Below are positions 35,507 to 48,078 of a stretch of DNA of 64,000 nt, piece after piece; positions within the stretch are counted from its first letter, which is position 1; each line of letters opens with the position of its first letter. The position numbers and the translations under genes were made by a program. Where the stretch lies: assembly GCA_028023455.1 (NCBI GenBank), contig JAQFVV010012420.1:2542001-2606000 (forward strand). The letters are read 5' to 3'. The stretch comes from Epiperipatus broadwayi (Eukaryota; Onychophora; Udeonychophora; Euonychophora; Peripatidae). The notes under the pieces are model-generated. The model was not told where the DNA came from. It saw only the letters and a list, made by a program, of their open reading frames with translations, and ran no database searches.

Positions 35507-35575
35507 CCCAGTGAAGACCCTAGATGTAGAGTACTGAGCTAGCCACACGGGATATCGCTCTACTGGGGTATTAAA
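35507..35575 (-). repeat. tRNA-derived SINE-like unit
   Basis: On the minus strand this holds GTGTGGCTAGCTCAGTACTC, an A-box-like sequence, then agggtcttcactggg, a weak B-box. The ends ccccagta/tactggg pair. There is no full tRNA cloverleaf. The following 35576-36118 may be the body of the same repeat. Confidence 0.4.
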
Positions 35576-36118
35576 TCTTATTCTTATGCTCCGATGAACA
35601 TATGGTATTGCACATCCTTTTAGGAGGGGGGAAAATTCATTTTTGATTCTTTTCTAGAAATGGTGCGCAAAAGCTATCTGTAAATAGACTTTTCAAAGGT
35701 GTGCACTTGCCATAGGTTTTAAATATTCGGGCATTCGAGTAAGATATCAACTAAAGGGGGTTTTTAATTGGCAGAGTCCTGTCAATTTCACTCTTTCTAT
35801 CAATTTAGCTGGAAGTACCAACATATATGAGTACAAACAATCGGCTAAATTGGTATCCATTTCTTTCCCTATTAAATCTTGGTCACTTCGTGCTTGGTGC
35901 AAGATTAGGAATTGAAAATTCGCAGGGAGTATGGTCTGGTACATACTAAAACTGCAACAGTTGCTTATTAACTATCCAATTATAATACATTTATTTAGAA
36001 ACCAAATAGTAGTTTATATTTATACAGAAAATTATGAAGTATTAAAACTGAATACATTAACATTCGAAATTAACTTATTATACAACATAAGTATTTTATT
36101 AATTATTATAATTTTACC
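35576..36118. other. Repeat-like sequence of unknown family
   Basis: Less AT-biased than its surroundings, with short chance open frames on both strands. It runs without a visible border into the family R repeat at 36119. Confidence 0.3.
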
Positions 36119-36480
36119 TTTAAGGCTTTGGCTATGCTGAGCCTATTAGAATATGGTAGATCTGAATATACTTCAGTCCCATATAGCTATTTAAGTTAGA
36201 TAGCTGGATTTAAAGACATTTTCATGTCCGAAAAATTCAGAGTTTCTTCTTAAATATACGTTTGAAATAAGTGCTGGTTTTTTGAGTTGATATTTTAGGT
36301 CTAGTGTCCGAATATTCTAGCTCTCCACTGACGTGGGCCATAAGCCCGAAACCATGGTCTGGAGATAAGAGTGTTCTGGATAGAGATTTTAAATGTTTCT
36401 CATAACCGCACTTGTTAATTTACGAGCTTGTTAGAGCTATTGGTACGCTCTCTATGTGCAACATAAGTATTCTAATCATG
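36119..36480 (+). repeat. Dispersed repeat, family R
   Basis: Shares a long series of blocks with 59926-60260: ggctttggc.atg, then gctatttaagttagatagct, ggattt.aagaca, gtc.gaaaaattcaga, and ttttaggtctagt. The series ends with ctagctctccactgacg (variant), gccataagcccgaaacca, and ggatagagattttaaatg. Non-coding. Part of the same family forms the inverted repeat at 59491-59896 and a fragment at 42792-42912. Confidence 0.7.
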
Positions 36481-36781
36481 GCTATATTTTTGTAACAATT
36501 GTATCTTTTAAAATAAAATGAATCATTGTTTCTTGTTATATTAGGTCACTAATCTCAGTAAGTTCTATGTTACCTATATATTAGGCATCCTAATTTTCAC
36601 TATATAAGTTTTACTGTCCTCTGGGAATTAAACATTTCATTATATTTTGTGGTCAATCTAATATTTATATCCAAATACTAAATAACAGAACAGTAATTAA
36701 TAATTATAATGAAACAGATAGGAAGTGAATAATATCACTATTTTTTTATTTTACCAAACTCTTTTTATGGCCATTGGTGGT

Positions 36782-36795
36782 GGGGGGGGGGGGGG

Positions 36796-36827
<32 letters not shown>
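36782..36827 (+). repeat. Very long G tract
   Basis: 46 positions of G interrupted once by CC, followed by tttaataaa and a poly-A run. The length may be an assembly or polymerase-slippage artefact. Confidence 0.8.
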
Positions 36828-36829
<2 letters not shown>

Positions 36830-36844
36830 TAATAAAAAAAAAAA

Positions 36845-39800
36845 AAAAAGCATTTTTAATTACAGTTTATAGAATTCTATTTGCATTTCTATTTAAATAT
36901 AAGTTGCCCATCAGACAAAAACTTGCCTAATAATATTAATAATTATTTTATTTAAAACTCTCAATAAAAATTTAGTTCAAAAGCACAAAATTTTTCTATA
37001 ATCTTTTCAGGGTTACTTTAACATTTATCATTATCCATAATCCACATAAATCAAAAAATAAGTATCAGATTAATAGATCTAGGGCTAGATATATAATATT
37101 CTTAAGCCCCATGAGTTTCATTTACTGTCTAAAAATTCTTTAAGAGCCTTAAATTGTTTGACAATTGTTTTAAAGTCAGTAGCATTCAAATATATTCTAA
37201 ACAGAAATTCAAATGAATGTCATTTTATTTATTTAAAATCATATTAAACAAGATTCATTATACATATTTCTAATAAAAAATTTTATTAGCTTAGAAAAAT
37301 ATTAATAACAATGAAATAATTTATTAATCCTATTTTGGTTTATTTATAAATAAATGTTTACTACAGTTCTAACTAAATTCTTGGTATTCTAGATTGTACT
37401 TCAAAGTCCAAAACTAATTTAATAATTAATAAATTAATCACCATTAAATGTATGACTAAATTATTAACTTTTAAATGTATTAAATGCCATATGAAAACAA
37501 AAATTAAAATATTTAATTCTATTTACAAAGATTTTTTTAGCATTCTTGTATCTTAGAATTGTATAACAAATATAACAAAAGCACATATATGTAAGTAATT
37601 ATTTATTAGAAACAAGATCAACACTTTTATTATACAATATTCTAAGAACACCAACTAGAAACAATGAATTTCCATTAGTTGAAGTTAAGTTGATTTGTCA
37701 TTTGGGAAAATATGCAGTAACCCTCTATCAACTTTCCTAACTGTCAACTATCAAATTTGTTAAAATTGGAAAATATGTTATATCTGGTGAGATAGGGACT
37801 AGCATACCTAGATTACATAGGACCAGACAGTAAGATGCCAATTGGAAATCCATTCATCTTAAAAGTGTTAGAAAATATATTATTAGATGAATCATCGATA
37901 CTCCACCTATATCATTTTTCAATAAGATTTATAGATGATTATTGGATATATTATAAATTATGTGGATCAGATTAAGAAACTTTCCTACATATTGATTTTT
38001 CTCCATTTTTCAATAATTTAAGTTCAAATTTAATTCTCTCTAATAATCCACTAAACAAGATTTTGATATCAGGCTTTTGGATTGATAATAAAACGACAAT
38101 AACCGCAGTACTTGTGAGGTTTACATGACTATTATGATGTGCAGCAATTTTTCAAAACAAACATCATTATTCTGTTTTACCAGTTTCATAATTTAAAATA
38201 CTTGCAAAAATATTAAGATTTATAATGTTACCACAAGAATTATGGGGTTCACTATGACCTAAACAAAATGTAGATTCACAATGATACCATCATCAATGAA
38301 GACTAGTTCCTATGCAGTTATGCATTTCAGTACTTACATTGAGAGTTAGATGAAAAAATATATATATAATGACTTTACTAAGTGTAAAATGTTAAATTCT
38401 GATTTTAATTATGAAGTATATTGTTTTTGCTCATTATGCATAAATTTATTACATACAACAGAACTAAAAGTAAGACAGAAGGGGGCTCAATATTTGCTGA
38501 GTACAAAAGGATTGCTGGCCACACCTTCCAACTCACAACTGCCAAGATAATCTGCACTTTAAAGAAATGATGCCAAATGCAGGGTCAAAGAAGCTTACTA
38601 TACATCAAACGATCCCACAGCTATAAACAGAAGAGAAGCTTGCTTCTGCATTTACAAAAAATGGACGTTATAGTCAATGTGCATAAATTTACATAAGAAT
38701 TTATTACAAGAATTTCTCAGTTGGTAACGAGCTATGATTATGGGAACTTAGACTTCCCAAAAGCACTCAGATGATTAATTAAGATTATTAATTACTACAC
38801 TATATAGCTTCATTACATGTGCATAAAGCACAATTATAGAGTTATAGAGTTACATAGAATAAAATAAACTCGTTTTTAAAATAAAATATTAGAAAAAAAA
38901 ACAACAAATCAAAAGAAAATAAAATCAATAAAATAAAAAAAGGTCAACACACTTTTTGAAAAATTATTAAAGTATAGAAGATAAAATTTAGTATTGGTTT
39001 TAATATAAGATGAAAACTATAATTAATAGTTCCACCCAACTATCACAACTCAGATTTATCAATTAAGCTCTGCATAATCTGCAAAATCTTTTAAGATATT
39101 TCCATCTATGGTTAGAATGAAAGTTGAAAAATAGGAAATGTGAGAACAAAGTGTATAAAAAAGAAATATCTTTTATTATCATCAGCATTTGCAAATGAAT
39201 ATGGTAATTCCATCCTCTCCCTGTCCTCACACAAAAATAGAAAGACAATAAATGCAGAAAACATAAAAAAGAAAAAAAATCCAAAAACAATGGAATCAAA
39301 ATTGCTGAGAGTATAATTAAAGAATTGCATAAACAATCCCACTGTTAGAGTTAAAACACAGCTGTCTGAAGGCATGATGATTAGGCAATTTCTAACGTTT
39401 AATAGAAAAAGAGTAAAGACAGAATATTATATATATGACTGTATGTCATAAAATTATAATTTTTTCTTGGAAAATTACTAACATATTATTAAAAGGAGAA
39501 AATTGTTTAATTTTTCATTCAAAATAAATTATTCACATGAGCATTCATATGATAATAAATTTATGTATACAAAGAAATTCATGTGATTAGTGCAATCTCT
39601 TAATTCCATTTTTCCTTTTTTTGGGCCACTTAATTTAAGAATTTTTAAATTATGTATATCAATATGAATTCATCTACCATTATAATATATCAAAAACAAA
39701 AATTACAATAATCTTTTTATACTCATGGTATTTAGTTCTGAATCTTGTCATGGATTCCAAAATTAATGGATGGAAGCACATTGTATGAAATATGTTTTTA

Positions 39801-40461
39801 ACACACACACATACAAATATGTATTTTCAGCAAGGTATATAATATACAAACTTAGTAGGACAGTATATCCTTTTAAAATTAAAATTAACTTTCCCTTTGT
39901 GACTCGTGAAGTACTTCATAGCATATAGTTCTAACGCAGGCAATGGTGTCCAAGATACTTTGGACCATCATGCCTCATGACATATATTTGATACTTATTA
40001 TGAACTCACTCATGTAAAACCTGCTACATTTTAATTATAGTTCTGCCCCAGAAATGGAATTTCTTGTAATTTTAAAAAATGTGTGTTTTTTTTTTCTGTC
40101 CTAGTACAATAGTTCTACTTAAATGAAATAATAGTTTTTCAATAATTTAAAATAGATTAGATTAAATTGTTAGAAAAAACCAAGAAAAGAATTCAGTGAA
40201 TAAAGTGATCTGTTTTTTAATCAAGGAAGTAAAAAGGAGATGAAGTACAGTAATAAGTAAAAATTTTAATTTTTCAGAAATTAAAAAAAAAAAATCCTTC
40301 AATAATTTTTGTTCAGATAACTGAAATATAATATTATGTTTATACTTCATTTAGAATGATTTTATTTATTTATATTAATTTTTAATGTTTTATTTATTTA
40401 TTTAAATTGCAGTTAACCATAACTGCAGCTATGAAAATTGTTACAGAGAGAATATTGTATT
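36845..40461. other. AT-rich spacer, no gene supported
   Basis: A slightly GC-richer patch at 38460-38680 and a minus-strand Phe-rich open frame at 39375-39112 were inspected. Neither shows a motif or convincing splice sites. A short inverted repeat (gtgtccaag.../tttggac) lies near 39945. Confidence 0.4.
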
Positions 40462-40469
40462 TAGTATTT

Positions 40470-41783
40470 CAGGGGTGTCCAAGACGTCAATTGCGGTTGA
40501 TTGGTCAACTGTAAGTCTCTGGAAGCCGACCGCATAATTTCTTTTTTTTTTTTTTTGTAAAATTTGCATCTGATTTATTTTAATATAATTCTAAAACAAT
40601 AATTTTCTCTTTATTTAAAATTCAGGACCAGCTTTAGAAAATAATTATTTGTAGGTAATTTAAAATGTGTAATTTAATAAATATTTTATGAAGCAACATA
40701 TTAGAGGGAAATTAGGTACTTTAACCTTTTGTCTGATGAATTTTCTTATTGGCCAGATTGAGTAAAAATTTGAGTGATTTGATTCATTAAATATAGATCT
40801 AGCTAGTTTCCTTTCTGAAATATTAATGTACAATAATCAGAAATGTTTTAATTTAGCTTCTAAAAATTGAATTATTTTACATTCAAATTGGTTAAATGTA
40901 ACAAAAAATTTAAAATAATGTTAATAACTAAAGAAAAACATATGAAAAATAGCCTGCAGTAAAATAAAGGAATTATATTTCAAATAATCATTATGTGAAA
41001 ACACTAGTGATTTCTTGGGTCTTAGAAATTATGATAATTGATTTCTGTTGTCTTTTCGTCATCTAAAATTAAATATTGTAAATAAAAATCTAAATCTAGC
41101 CATATTATTAGTCAATGTAGTGTAAAAAGTAAGCATAAAATCCATAAATATTTATGAAAAATAGTTGCATTTTGCTCGCTATCACTGAATATCATTGACA
41201 TGCAAATAGCAGTCAACATTATTCATTTGTCTTGAATAGTGGCCCAGCGCTATTCACTTTTTCTTGATTATTCTTCTTGTAAAATTTTTAAATTTTTGAA
41301 TCAATGTTTATATTTAGGTAAATTAATATAAAAACTTAATTATGAATGTAAAAAATTTATGAGAAATATATTTATTTAAGTTCAAAATCTATTACAAAAG
41401 CATAAATCATTTTGGTGTGATTTCTGACTTTGACAGTTAAAAATGCCTAGAGAACAATAGCCAAAGTTGAAAGGCAATGTTTGTGGCACTTTATAAGGGA
41501 AAAGAGGCAGTACTATATACAATCGACATCAATCAAAAATTGATTTTCTGTGTAAAATACTGCCAATAGTGGATTTTTTTGGAATTAAAATTTAAATACT
41601 GAAAAAGCTATGAATTTACAATAAAGTAAGTGTAAAATAGTGAAAATGTGATCAAAAATGGTTTATAGATGGTGCAAAATTTTTCTGGCTTCCAGTTCAA
41701 AGTCCTGAAAAAAATATAGTCACCCTCAGATACACTTTCACCAAGAAAGTTACCCCCAACAACTAAAAGTTTGGCCACTCCTG
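40470..41783. mobile_element. Non-autonomous hAT element
   Basis: Begins CAGGGGTGTCCAAG and ends (reverse complement) CAGGAGTGGCCAAAC. These are the classic hAT terminal inverted repeats. The flanking octamers are TAGTATTT (40462-40469) and TACTATTT (41784-41791), an 8 bp target-site duplication with one mismatch. Subterminal ggaagccgaccgc and tggcttccagttc also fit. The 1.3 kb interior has no recognisable transposase frame. Confidence 0.85.
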
Positions 41784-41791
41784 TACTATTT

Positions 41792-44050
41792 GATTGTCAT
41801 TATAATCAAGTAGATAATTATGCAGTTTATATTGCTATCTGATAAAGTTAAAAATTGTAAACTGCAATTAAATATCTCTATTCATTACTGTGGCTTAAAA
41901 GATATAGTAAAAAGTGTTTTTAAATAATATTTTTGTCCTCATATCAATTAAATAACTTAGCTGTAATTTGCTACTGCTTTAAGTCACTGATCATTAATTC
42001 ATTTTTTAAATTTACTGGCAATGCATTTTATGTTTGCTGAAACATTATAACAAAATACAATGATACTATTTTTATATTTTTAAGCATTTATAATAAAATA
42101 TTAATAGAATATTATAAAATGTTTTTTTTTGTTAAAAGTAGGCAATCAAATGATTTATTGTTGGGTGTTTTCATTACTATCATTAGTTATAATGAAAATA
42201 GAAAGGGATATGTAGAAAATTGGAAAATCAAATAAATCTGCGCTAATGAAATGTACTAAAAAAATACCATTAAATATTTTTTACAATTTTAAGTTGTAAT
42301 ATATTTTTACTATCACGAAATCATTTTAAAATGCTAATGAATATTATTAAAAAGTGTCAATATTTTTTGTTCATTGTGTATTAAATACTTTATAGGACTA
42401 ACTTATTTCTGATAGGCATGTAAATCAATAGATTTATTTTAATAATAAAAGATAGTTATTTTTAAAACAATAAAATGAGAAGTTAGATTATATTAAAAGT
42501 TTAAAAAGTTGATTATTAATTCATAACAATACATATATACAATGTGTATTTACAACTGAAGAAGACTGTTTAACAGTCAAAACTGTCAGCTATTTTGGAA
42601 GTTCAAGAAAAGAAAATATTGCAATGCATTGTGCATATAGAAGAGAGTATTGATATTATTTCTTTATTAAAATTGCCACCACTTCAAATATCTTTAAATG
42701 TTAATGATTAATGTTTAAATATAAAAATATGCTAAGTAATATGTAACTTAATACAGATAAACACAATTTTTCTGCTTAAAAGCTGCTAAATGTTATATAA
42801 TGAGCATTCCAATAGCTCATAACAAACTTTTCAGAACAGCTTATTAAGAACTATTGGCATAGTCATTATATAACATTTGTAATATAAGCTTATCAAATTA
42901 AATCACATGATATATGGCTTGATTTCCTTGCAAAGCTGCTAAAGTATCAAATTTTTATTAAAGCATTTACATTATATATAATCACATCCAAACTCAATCA
43001 GTTATAATAAAAATTGATTATTCGATCAGCATATTTAATCTGATAATCATAATATCAGATGATTAATTGCTTTGCTGGGAGTCATGTGATATCTAAGCAC
43101 CAGAATTAACATCAACAAGCTCTCAAATACATCACTTTGCTGTAATGCTTAAACACAGGGCATGATTTAACAACAGATTCTGATATTAGTTCTGTTTTAC
43201 CTCTAATTAGAAGCTATAAATTTATTTTAAAAATTCTACTTATTATATAAACATGACTTCAATACTTATCAAAATCCTTATATTTAGTGATGTAAGATTA
43301 TGATAAGTCTATAAAAAAGTGAGTGTGGAATCTACTGAAAAAATGAAATCCGAACAACAGTGGTATATATAAATACAAATACACAAGTGACATATAGCTT
43401 CAATATCTGTAAATCAATATCAAATATATCTTATTCAATGAAAGTTCAGTAACTTGTCCAATTTTGGGGAATTAAATTTTTCTACATAATTAATGAGTAA
43501 ATGAATTAGTTTTCAAAAACATCTAGCATATCTTTGAAATGATTTTGTAGGATAATCAATTCAAAGATATGTAAGATCTATTTAAACTTTTTATAGCCTT
43601 GAATGTTAAAATGAAAATTTTTGCAGGCATAATATGAAAATAAACTCTCCATACCATAGCACAACTCAGTGCAAGTCATAAAGAATGATGATCATGTGAT
43701 GTTTGATAGTTTAAGATGAAAATACAATACAGTTTTTAGGTTTTTCCATATGTGCGATTGTTTGCTATTATTATTGCAGTTCTGACATTTCGATCAGATC
43801 TTATCTGACATCAACAGGGTATTATAAGCAGTTCAGTAGCTTCTGATGCTACTGAGCCAATGATATTACCCAAACAGTGGCAAATAGAACCCAATCAAGA
43901 TTATAGCAAAAACATTCGCAATAGATTCTAAAAACTGTAATCACACATCAACGAATATTTACATATATTTGCTTGCACGTTAACTGTGCCTTTTATTTTT
44001 AAATACATAAATAAAAAAATATTGTAATATAAAATTATTTGGATTCTTAC
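41792..44050. other. AT-rich sequence, probably intron of the minus-strand gene; includes a family R fragment
   Basis: 42792-42912 matches the family R segment at 59830-59900 (blocks tcattatataacatttgtaa, then taagctt.tcaaattaa and catgatatatggcttgattt). A quasi-palindrome tcagatcttatctga lies at about 43795. The exon that should follow 44051 on the minus strand was not found. Confidence 0.4.
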
Positions 44051-44108
44051 CTTCAGTTTTTAATTTCTTAGCTTCCGTTTCTTGGGCTGCTTTACTCCAA
44101 CTGTTCCT
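44051..44108 (-). CDS. Exon 4 (of those seen) of an unidentified gene
   Basis: 58 bp exon on the minus strand, bounded by an acceptor (tatatttcag at 44118-44109) and a consensus donor (gtaagaatcc at 44050-44041). Of the three frames only one is open: RNSWSKAAQETEAKKLKTE followed by one base of a split codon. It begins in phase 0, exactly the phase in which the exon at 44791-44708 ends, and leaves in phase 1. The segment is highly charged and probably helical. With the upstream exon the joined sequence reads ...VSIESL then RNSWSKAAQ. I do not recognise the family. The next exon, further down on the minus strand, was not found, so the gene's 3' end is unknown. An accidental exon is possible but unlikely, given both splice sites and the matching phase. 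Confidence 0.6.
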
Positions 44109-44707
44109 CTGAAATATATAACATGTAAAACAGATAGATATGAGAACAAGTCCATGAATTGGGCTTACTACTCCTATGGCCAATGCCAAGCCCCCATTTA
44201 CAAACATTTTTCCAAATATATGTATCCAAAAGATTATAAATGTATCACATTTATATATTTACTTTTTTATCTGATAATCAGGAAGATTTTTTTTAAAAAA
44301 AAAAAAAGATTTCAAGATCATTCCAAGAAAATGAGGGGAAAAAACCATTCATTATTCATGGGAAAGGTGGAAAGAAAGTTTACTGCATAATGAAAATTTA
44401 ATCTCATTTTTCTTTTTTTAACTCTCCTTACGGTTAATTAAGCCACAATCATATTCATAATGATAGCTGATTATTTTTTTTAAAAATCATTTTCCCTTTT
44501 GATCACTGCTGTGAATTACATTATCAAAGTTATTAATTAAATCTTATAATAGATCATTACAAATGTAAAAATACAAATCCAATCTTATGTATACATATTA
44601 TTTTAATTATCTTTTTGATCAATAATTCATATTAAAAGTTAAAGTAAGAAAAGTTGGTAGTAATTAATATCAGAATAAAAAATCCCTGCTGAGTTTGGAT
44701 TACATAC
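44109..44707 (-). other. Intron between exons 3 and 4
   Basis: About 600 bp from gtatgtaatc to tatatttcag. AT-rich, nothing else seen. Confidence 0.55.
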
Positions 44708-44791
44708 CAAAGATTCAATGCTTACTCCTGTCTCTATATGCTTATCTTCATGATCAGAATCCTCATCATCTGGTCCAATAAAACTGGTTCG
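44708..44791 (-). CDS. Exon 3 of the unidentified gene (TGVS motif copy 2)
   Basis: 84 bp exon (28 codons) on the minus strand. The acceptor is tttctttttttggcag, with a strong pyrimidine tract; the donor is gtatgtaatcc. The translation begins RTSFIGPDDEDSDHEDKH and ends IETGVSIESL. It is acidic, with clustered Asp/Glu, and typical of a disordered region. The end is similar to the end of the exon at 48078-47983 (NTGVSVASL), with the same distance to the splice donor. This suggests exon duplication. It is phase 0 on both sides, so it could be skipped without breaking the frame. The product and its cell location are unknown to me. Confidence 0.68.
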
Positions 44792-47700
44792 CTGCCAAAA
44801 AAAGAAATATGTTGACACACAGATATATAAAAAAGGAATTTCATTTATAAAACACCTTTTCCTGAAATTATCTGACAGATAGTGACCTCTGGTAAGAAGT
44901 TCTAAAAACATTTTCTTACTCAATGAAAGAAAAACATTAATTAAAATTTAAAATATAACAATGAAATCATTTCTAAATTATAAATAGCACTTTTTTTGTA
45001 CAGTATAAAATTAAAAAAATAATAAGCAATTTTTCGTTTTAAAATTATGACTGCAATTATTTTTATTTTAAAACATCTCCTAAAAATGTGACTACGTGGA
45101 AAAATAAAACCTTAGTTAAGCAGATGTTAGAATTATTGATGTAATAAACATAGAAAAATATTAATTAAAAAAAGTATGAAGCAGATTTAAAATTACACTA
45201 ATAATAAAACTTATATATTTGTCTAAAGATCGTGTCATTAAAAACTTCAGACAACTCGGAATAAACTGAACAGTAGTAATAAATAATTATATTAACAAAA
45301 AAACTCTATGATTATTTTAAAAAAAACTATTTTAAGATTAGTAGTTGTACTGACACTCTTTAGATTTCATTTATTAATTTGGTCATATTAGACCTATTTA
45401 TCGTCAATAAATAAAAACTCATATTCAACTAGATAAGCTTATAATAATTTTTTTTTCTACAAGATTAAAATAAATAGGTTACTTAGTTTAAACAAGAGCT
45501 GTTCTCTAATCTAGCACCAACTTTAATAAAACTTAGTAGTTAGGGATTATCAGGGGGTAGTGCATTTAATAAACCCCAAATCACTTTTGACTTTGTCAAA
45601 GAGCATTTGTGATTAAAAAAACAGTGCAGTTATACATCTGGCAATTATCTTTAACTTTTGACTTACTATGAGGCTATAAAGTCTGAAATTTTAAAAATCT
45701 TAAGGTTTTGAATCCAAATCAATTTGCTTGAGAATTTAAATGCAATACCATCTTGTAGTAATCACTACCTATGCAAGCTTACTATAGACTGCATTAAAAT
45801 AGAGACTTAATTTGTTTATATCATATTACATGAACTAAGGAATCAAGTGATATTATATTGGCACAAAATTCTGCAATTGTATAATCATATATCTTGTTTA
45901 AAATCATTGGTTTTATGTTATATAAGTATTTAAAATGATCTATCAACCACTTTTCTTTTTTTGTACCTTTCAAGCAATTTTGTTTTAACCTAGATAATTC
46001 AACTGAATCTGCAGTCTTCACCAGAGATCTGTAAATATTTTAAGCTTTGTTATATCACATTATATTATAAGATGTTAAGTATCAAGTTCAAATACATTTT
46101 AGCTGCATTTCAAATGATTATACAGTAATTATACATAATCATACTCTAATAATCAATCATTTGAAATCCAAAAGTTAAATGAATTTGAAGTTGATATTTA
46201 ACATCTTATAAGGCAATATAATATAATAAAATATAAACTATTCATAGATCTCTAATGAAGACTACTGGTTCAGCTGAAACTGCATAAATAAATAATATAA
46301 TAATAATAATAATAATAAAAGCAATAAATCATATATGAATTTATGCTTATCTAAAATCACTACTATTTAGCACTAATAAAATTATGAAAAAAAAAGTTGG
46401 AGAAGAGAAATGATAAATAAAGATAAAGACATTTGAAGATTTTTTAAAAAGGGGGAATTATTACAATAAAGAAAAAGATAGAAAATTTTGAGAAAGACAA
46501 CTCAAAGACACAATGAAATTTAATTTTTTGCTAGATAATTTGTTATATGTGTAATATATATTGAAAAATGGGTCAGGAAATTATTTGATTTGGATGTTGT
46601 CTTTCAGATATTTTAGTTAAGTATACATAATTTTCCAATGACAATACTAATATCCAAAGTATTAATATATTACTAAGAATACAGAATATCTGAATACAGT
46701 GAAAACTCAACTGAGATGCTGACAGAATAAAATGAGTTACTCTCGCCACTGATAAAGAAGATGCTGTGATTTTATGGATATAATGGTGTAGTTTATATTT
46801 ATTATTTTCATCATACAGAATTGTGAAAAAATGTGAAATGATAAATTAATATTTAGTTTTAGCTGAAAGTAGAAACAACTTGTATCCATCTTCCAAGATG
46901 TTTATACAAATTAATAAATATTATGAATAGTGTGTTTCTGATATTTTAATGAATTTAAAGATAATCCAAACACTGCTTCAATCATGTTATGGATAAAATA
47001 AAATTACATCGATATCAAAGAAAAATTTGCTTTTCAAAGATTTCATATTTATCTATTAATAAATACATCAGTTTAAAAACTCAAGCTGAATTTAAAATTT
47101 ATAAACTCAATATTAAAATCTATAAATGTGGATGACTTAGAACTGTGCTAGCAGTCTGATTTAAAAATTATGCTTGTTGCTATGCATGAATGATGATATA
47201 TTAAAGTTTACTTGTATTTAAATTCATGATGATATATTAAAGTTTAGTTGTATTATCAAATTATAACCATAGACATAAATATACTATGTATATGTCATTT
47301 AAAAATATAACATCTAAAGTGAAGAATAACTGTAAAATATTACAACCAATTCTCTTATGGTGAATTCTCATTTTCTGTAACTCAATTCTCTACACATGAT
47401 TAAATCAAAATAGTTCATTTTTATTTTATATCTAATTATAGCAAATGCTGTCTCAAAGACATAATAAAGTAATCCACATATTTAAATATTTCATTACAAT
47501 TGAAAAATACTCTTCAAATTATAAATACAATATTTTAAATTCATATTTATAATTTATTCTTTATTGTATAGTAATGATTAGTTAAAAACAAAATGCAGAC
47601 ATCATCAGATGCCACACATATATTAAGTCTAGAAATGAAAAAAAAAAAGGGTTATCAAATATTTGTGCAAATAAATAACCAAAATAGTTTGAATGTAATG

Positions 47701-47982
47701 TGTAGGAAGAGGGAGGAATTGACAAGAATAGAACAGTTTGAAATAAGATGGATATAAAATATGTATATATATTTTCATTTTAGGAAATAATAAAAATAAA
47801 AATTTTGGATTAAAAGGATAGTTGCACTTTATAAATAGTAAAAAAGATGAAAAGACAAAAATAAATATTAAAAAAAAATAATATTTTATTTATTTATAAG
47901 ATGATATAAATCACAAATAAAAGGAATTCATATAAAATTCAGATATATGAAAAAAATAGCATTATAAACATAGATTCCTTAC
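44792..47982 (-). other. Intron between exons 2 and 3
   Basis: 3.2 kb, AT-rich. Contains the inverted repeat at 45998-46278 and a small local duplication (gatgatatattaaagttta, twice, about 47189-47250). No further exon could be supported. Confidence 0.5.
45998..46278. repeat. Inverted repeat of about 120 bp arms
   Basis: 45998-46119 is the reverse complement of 46155-46278 with moderate divergence. Shared blocks are ttca.ctgaa..., gtcttca..agagatct, ttataagatgttaa, and atttcaaatgatt. The loop is about 35 bases. MITE-like and non-coding. Confidence 0.75.
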
Positions 47983-48078
47983 AAGAGATGCAACAGAAAC
48001 TCCAGTATTAATCAATGGATTTTCTTCTGCTTTATCATCACTCATCACATGCCTGTCCACATTATTAAACTGAGACGT
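47983..48078 (-). CDS. Exon 2 of the unidentified gene (TGVS motif copy 1)
   Basis: 96 bp exon (32 codons) on the minus strand. The acceptor is atcaataccatag at 48091-48079, with a rather weak pyrimidine tract; the donor is a perfect gtaaggaat. The translation begins TSQFNNVDRHVMSDDKAEEN and ends PLINTGVSVASL. The TGVS[VI].SL ending is shared with exon 3, and both exons carry an acidic stretch before it. Phase 0 on both sides. The three phase-0 exons in a row suggest a region where segments can be added or skipped in splicing. Confidence 0.66.

Noticed and set aside
39063-39375. Two minus-strand hydrophobic frames
   Set aside because: Phe-rich because of T runs on the coding strand; no splice donor or recognisable domain.
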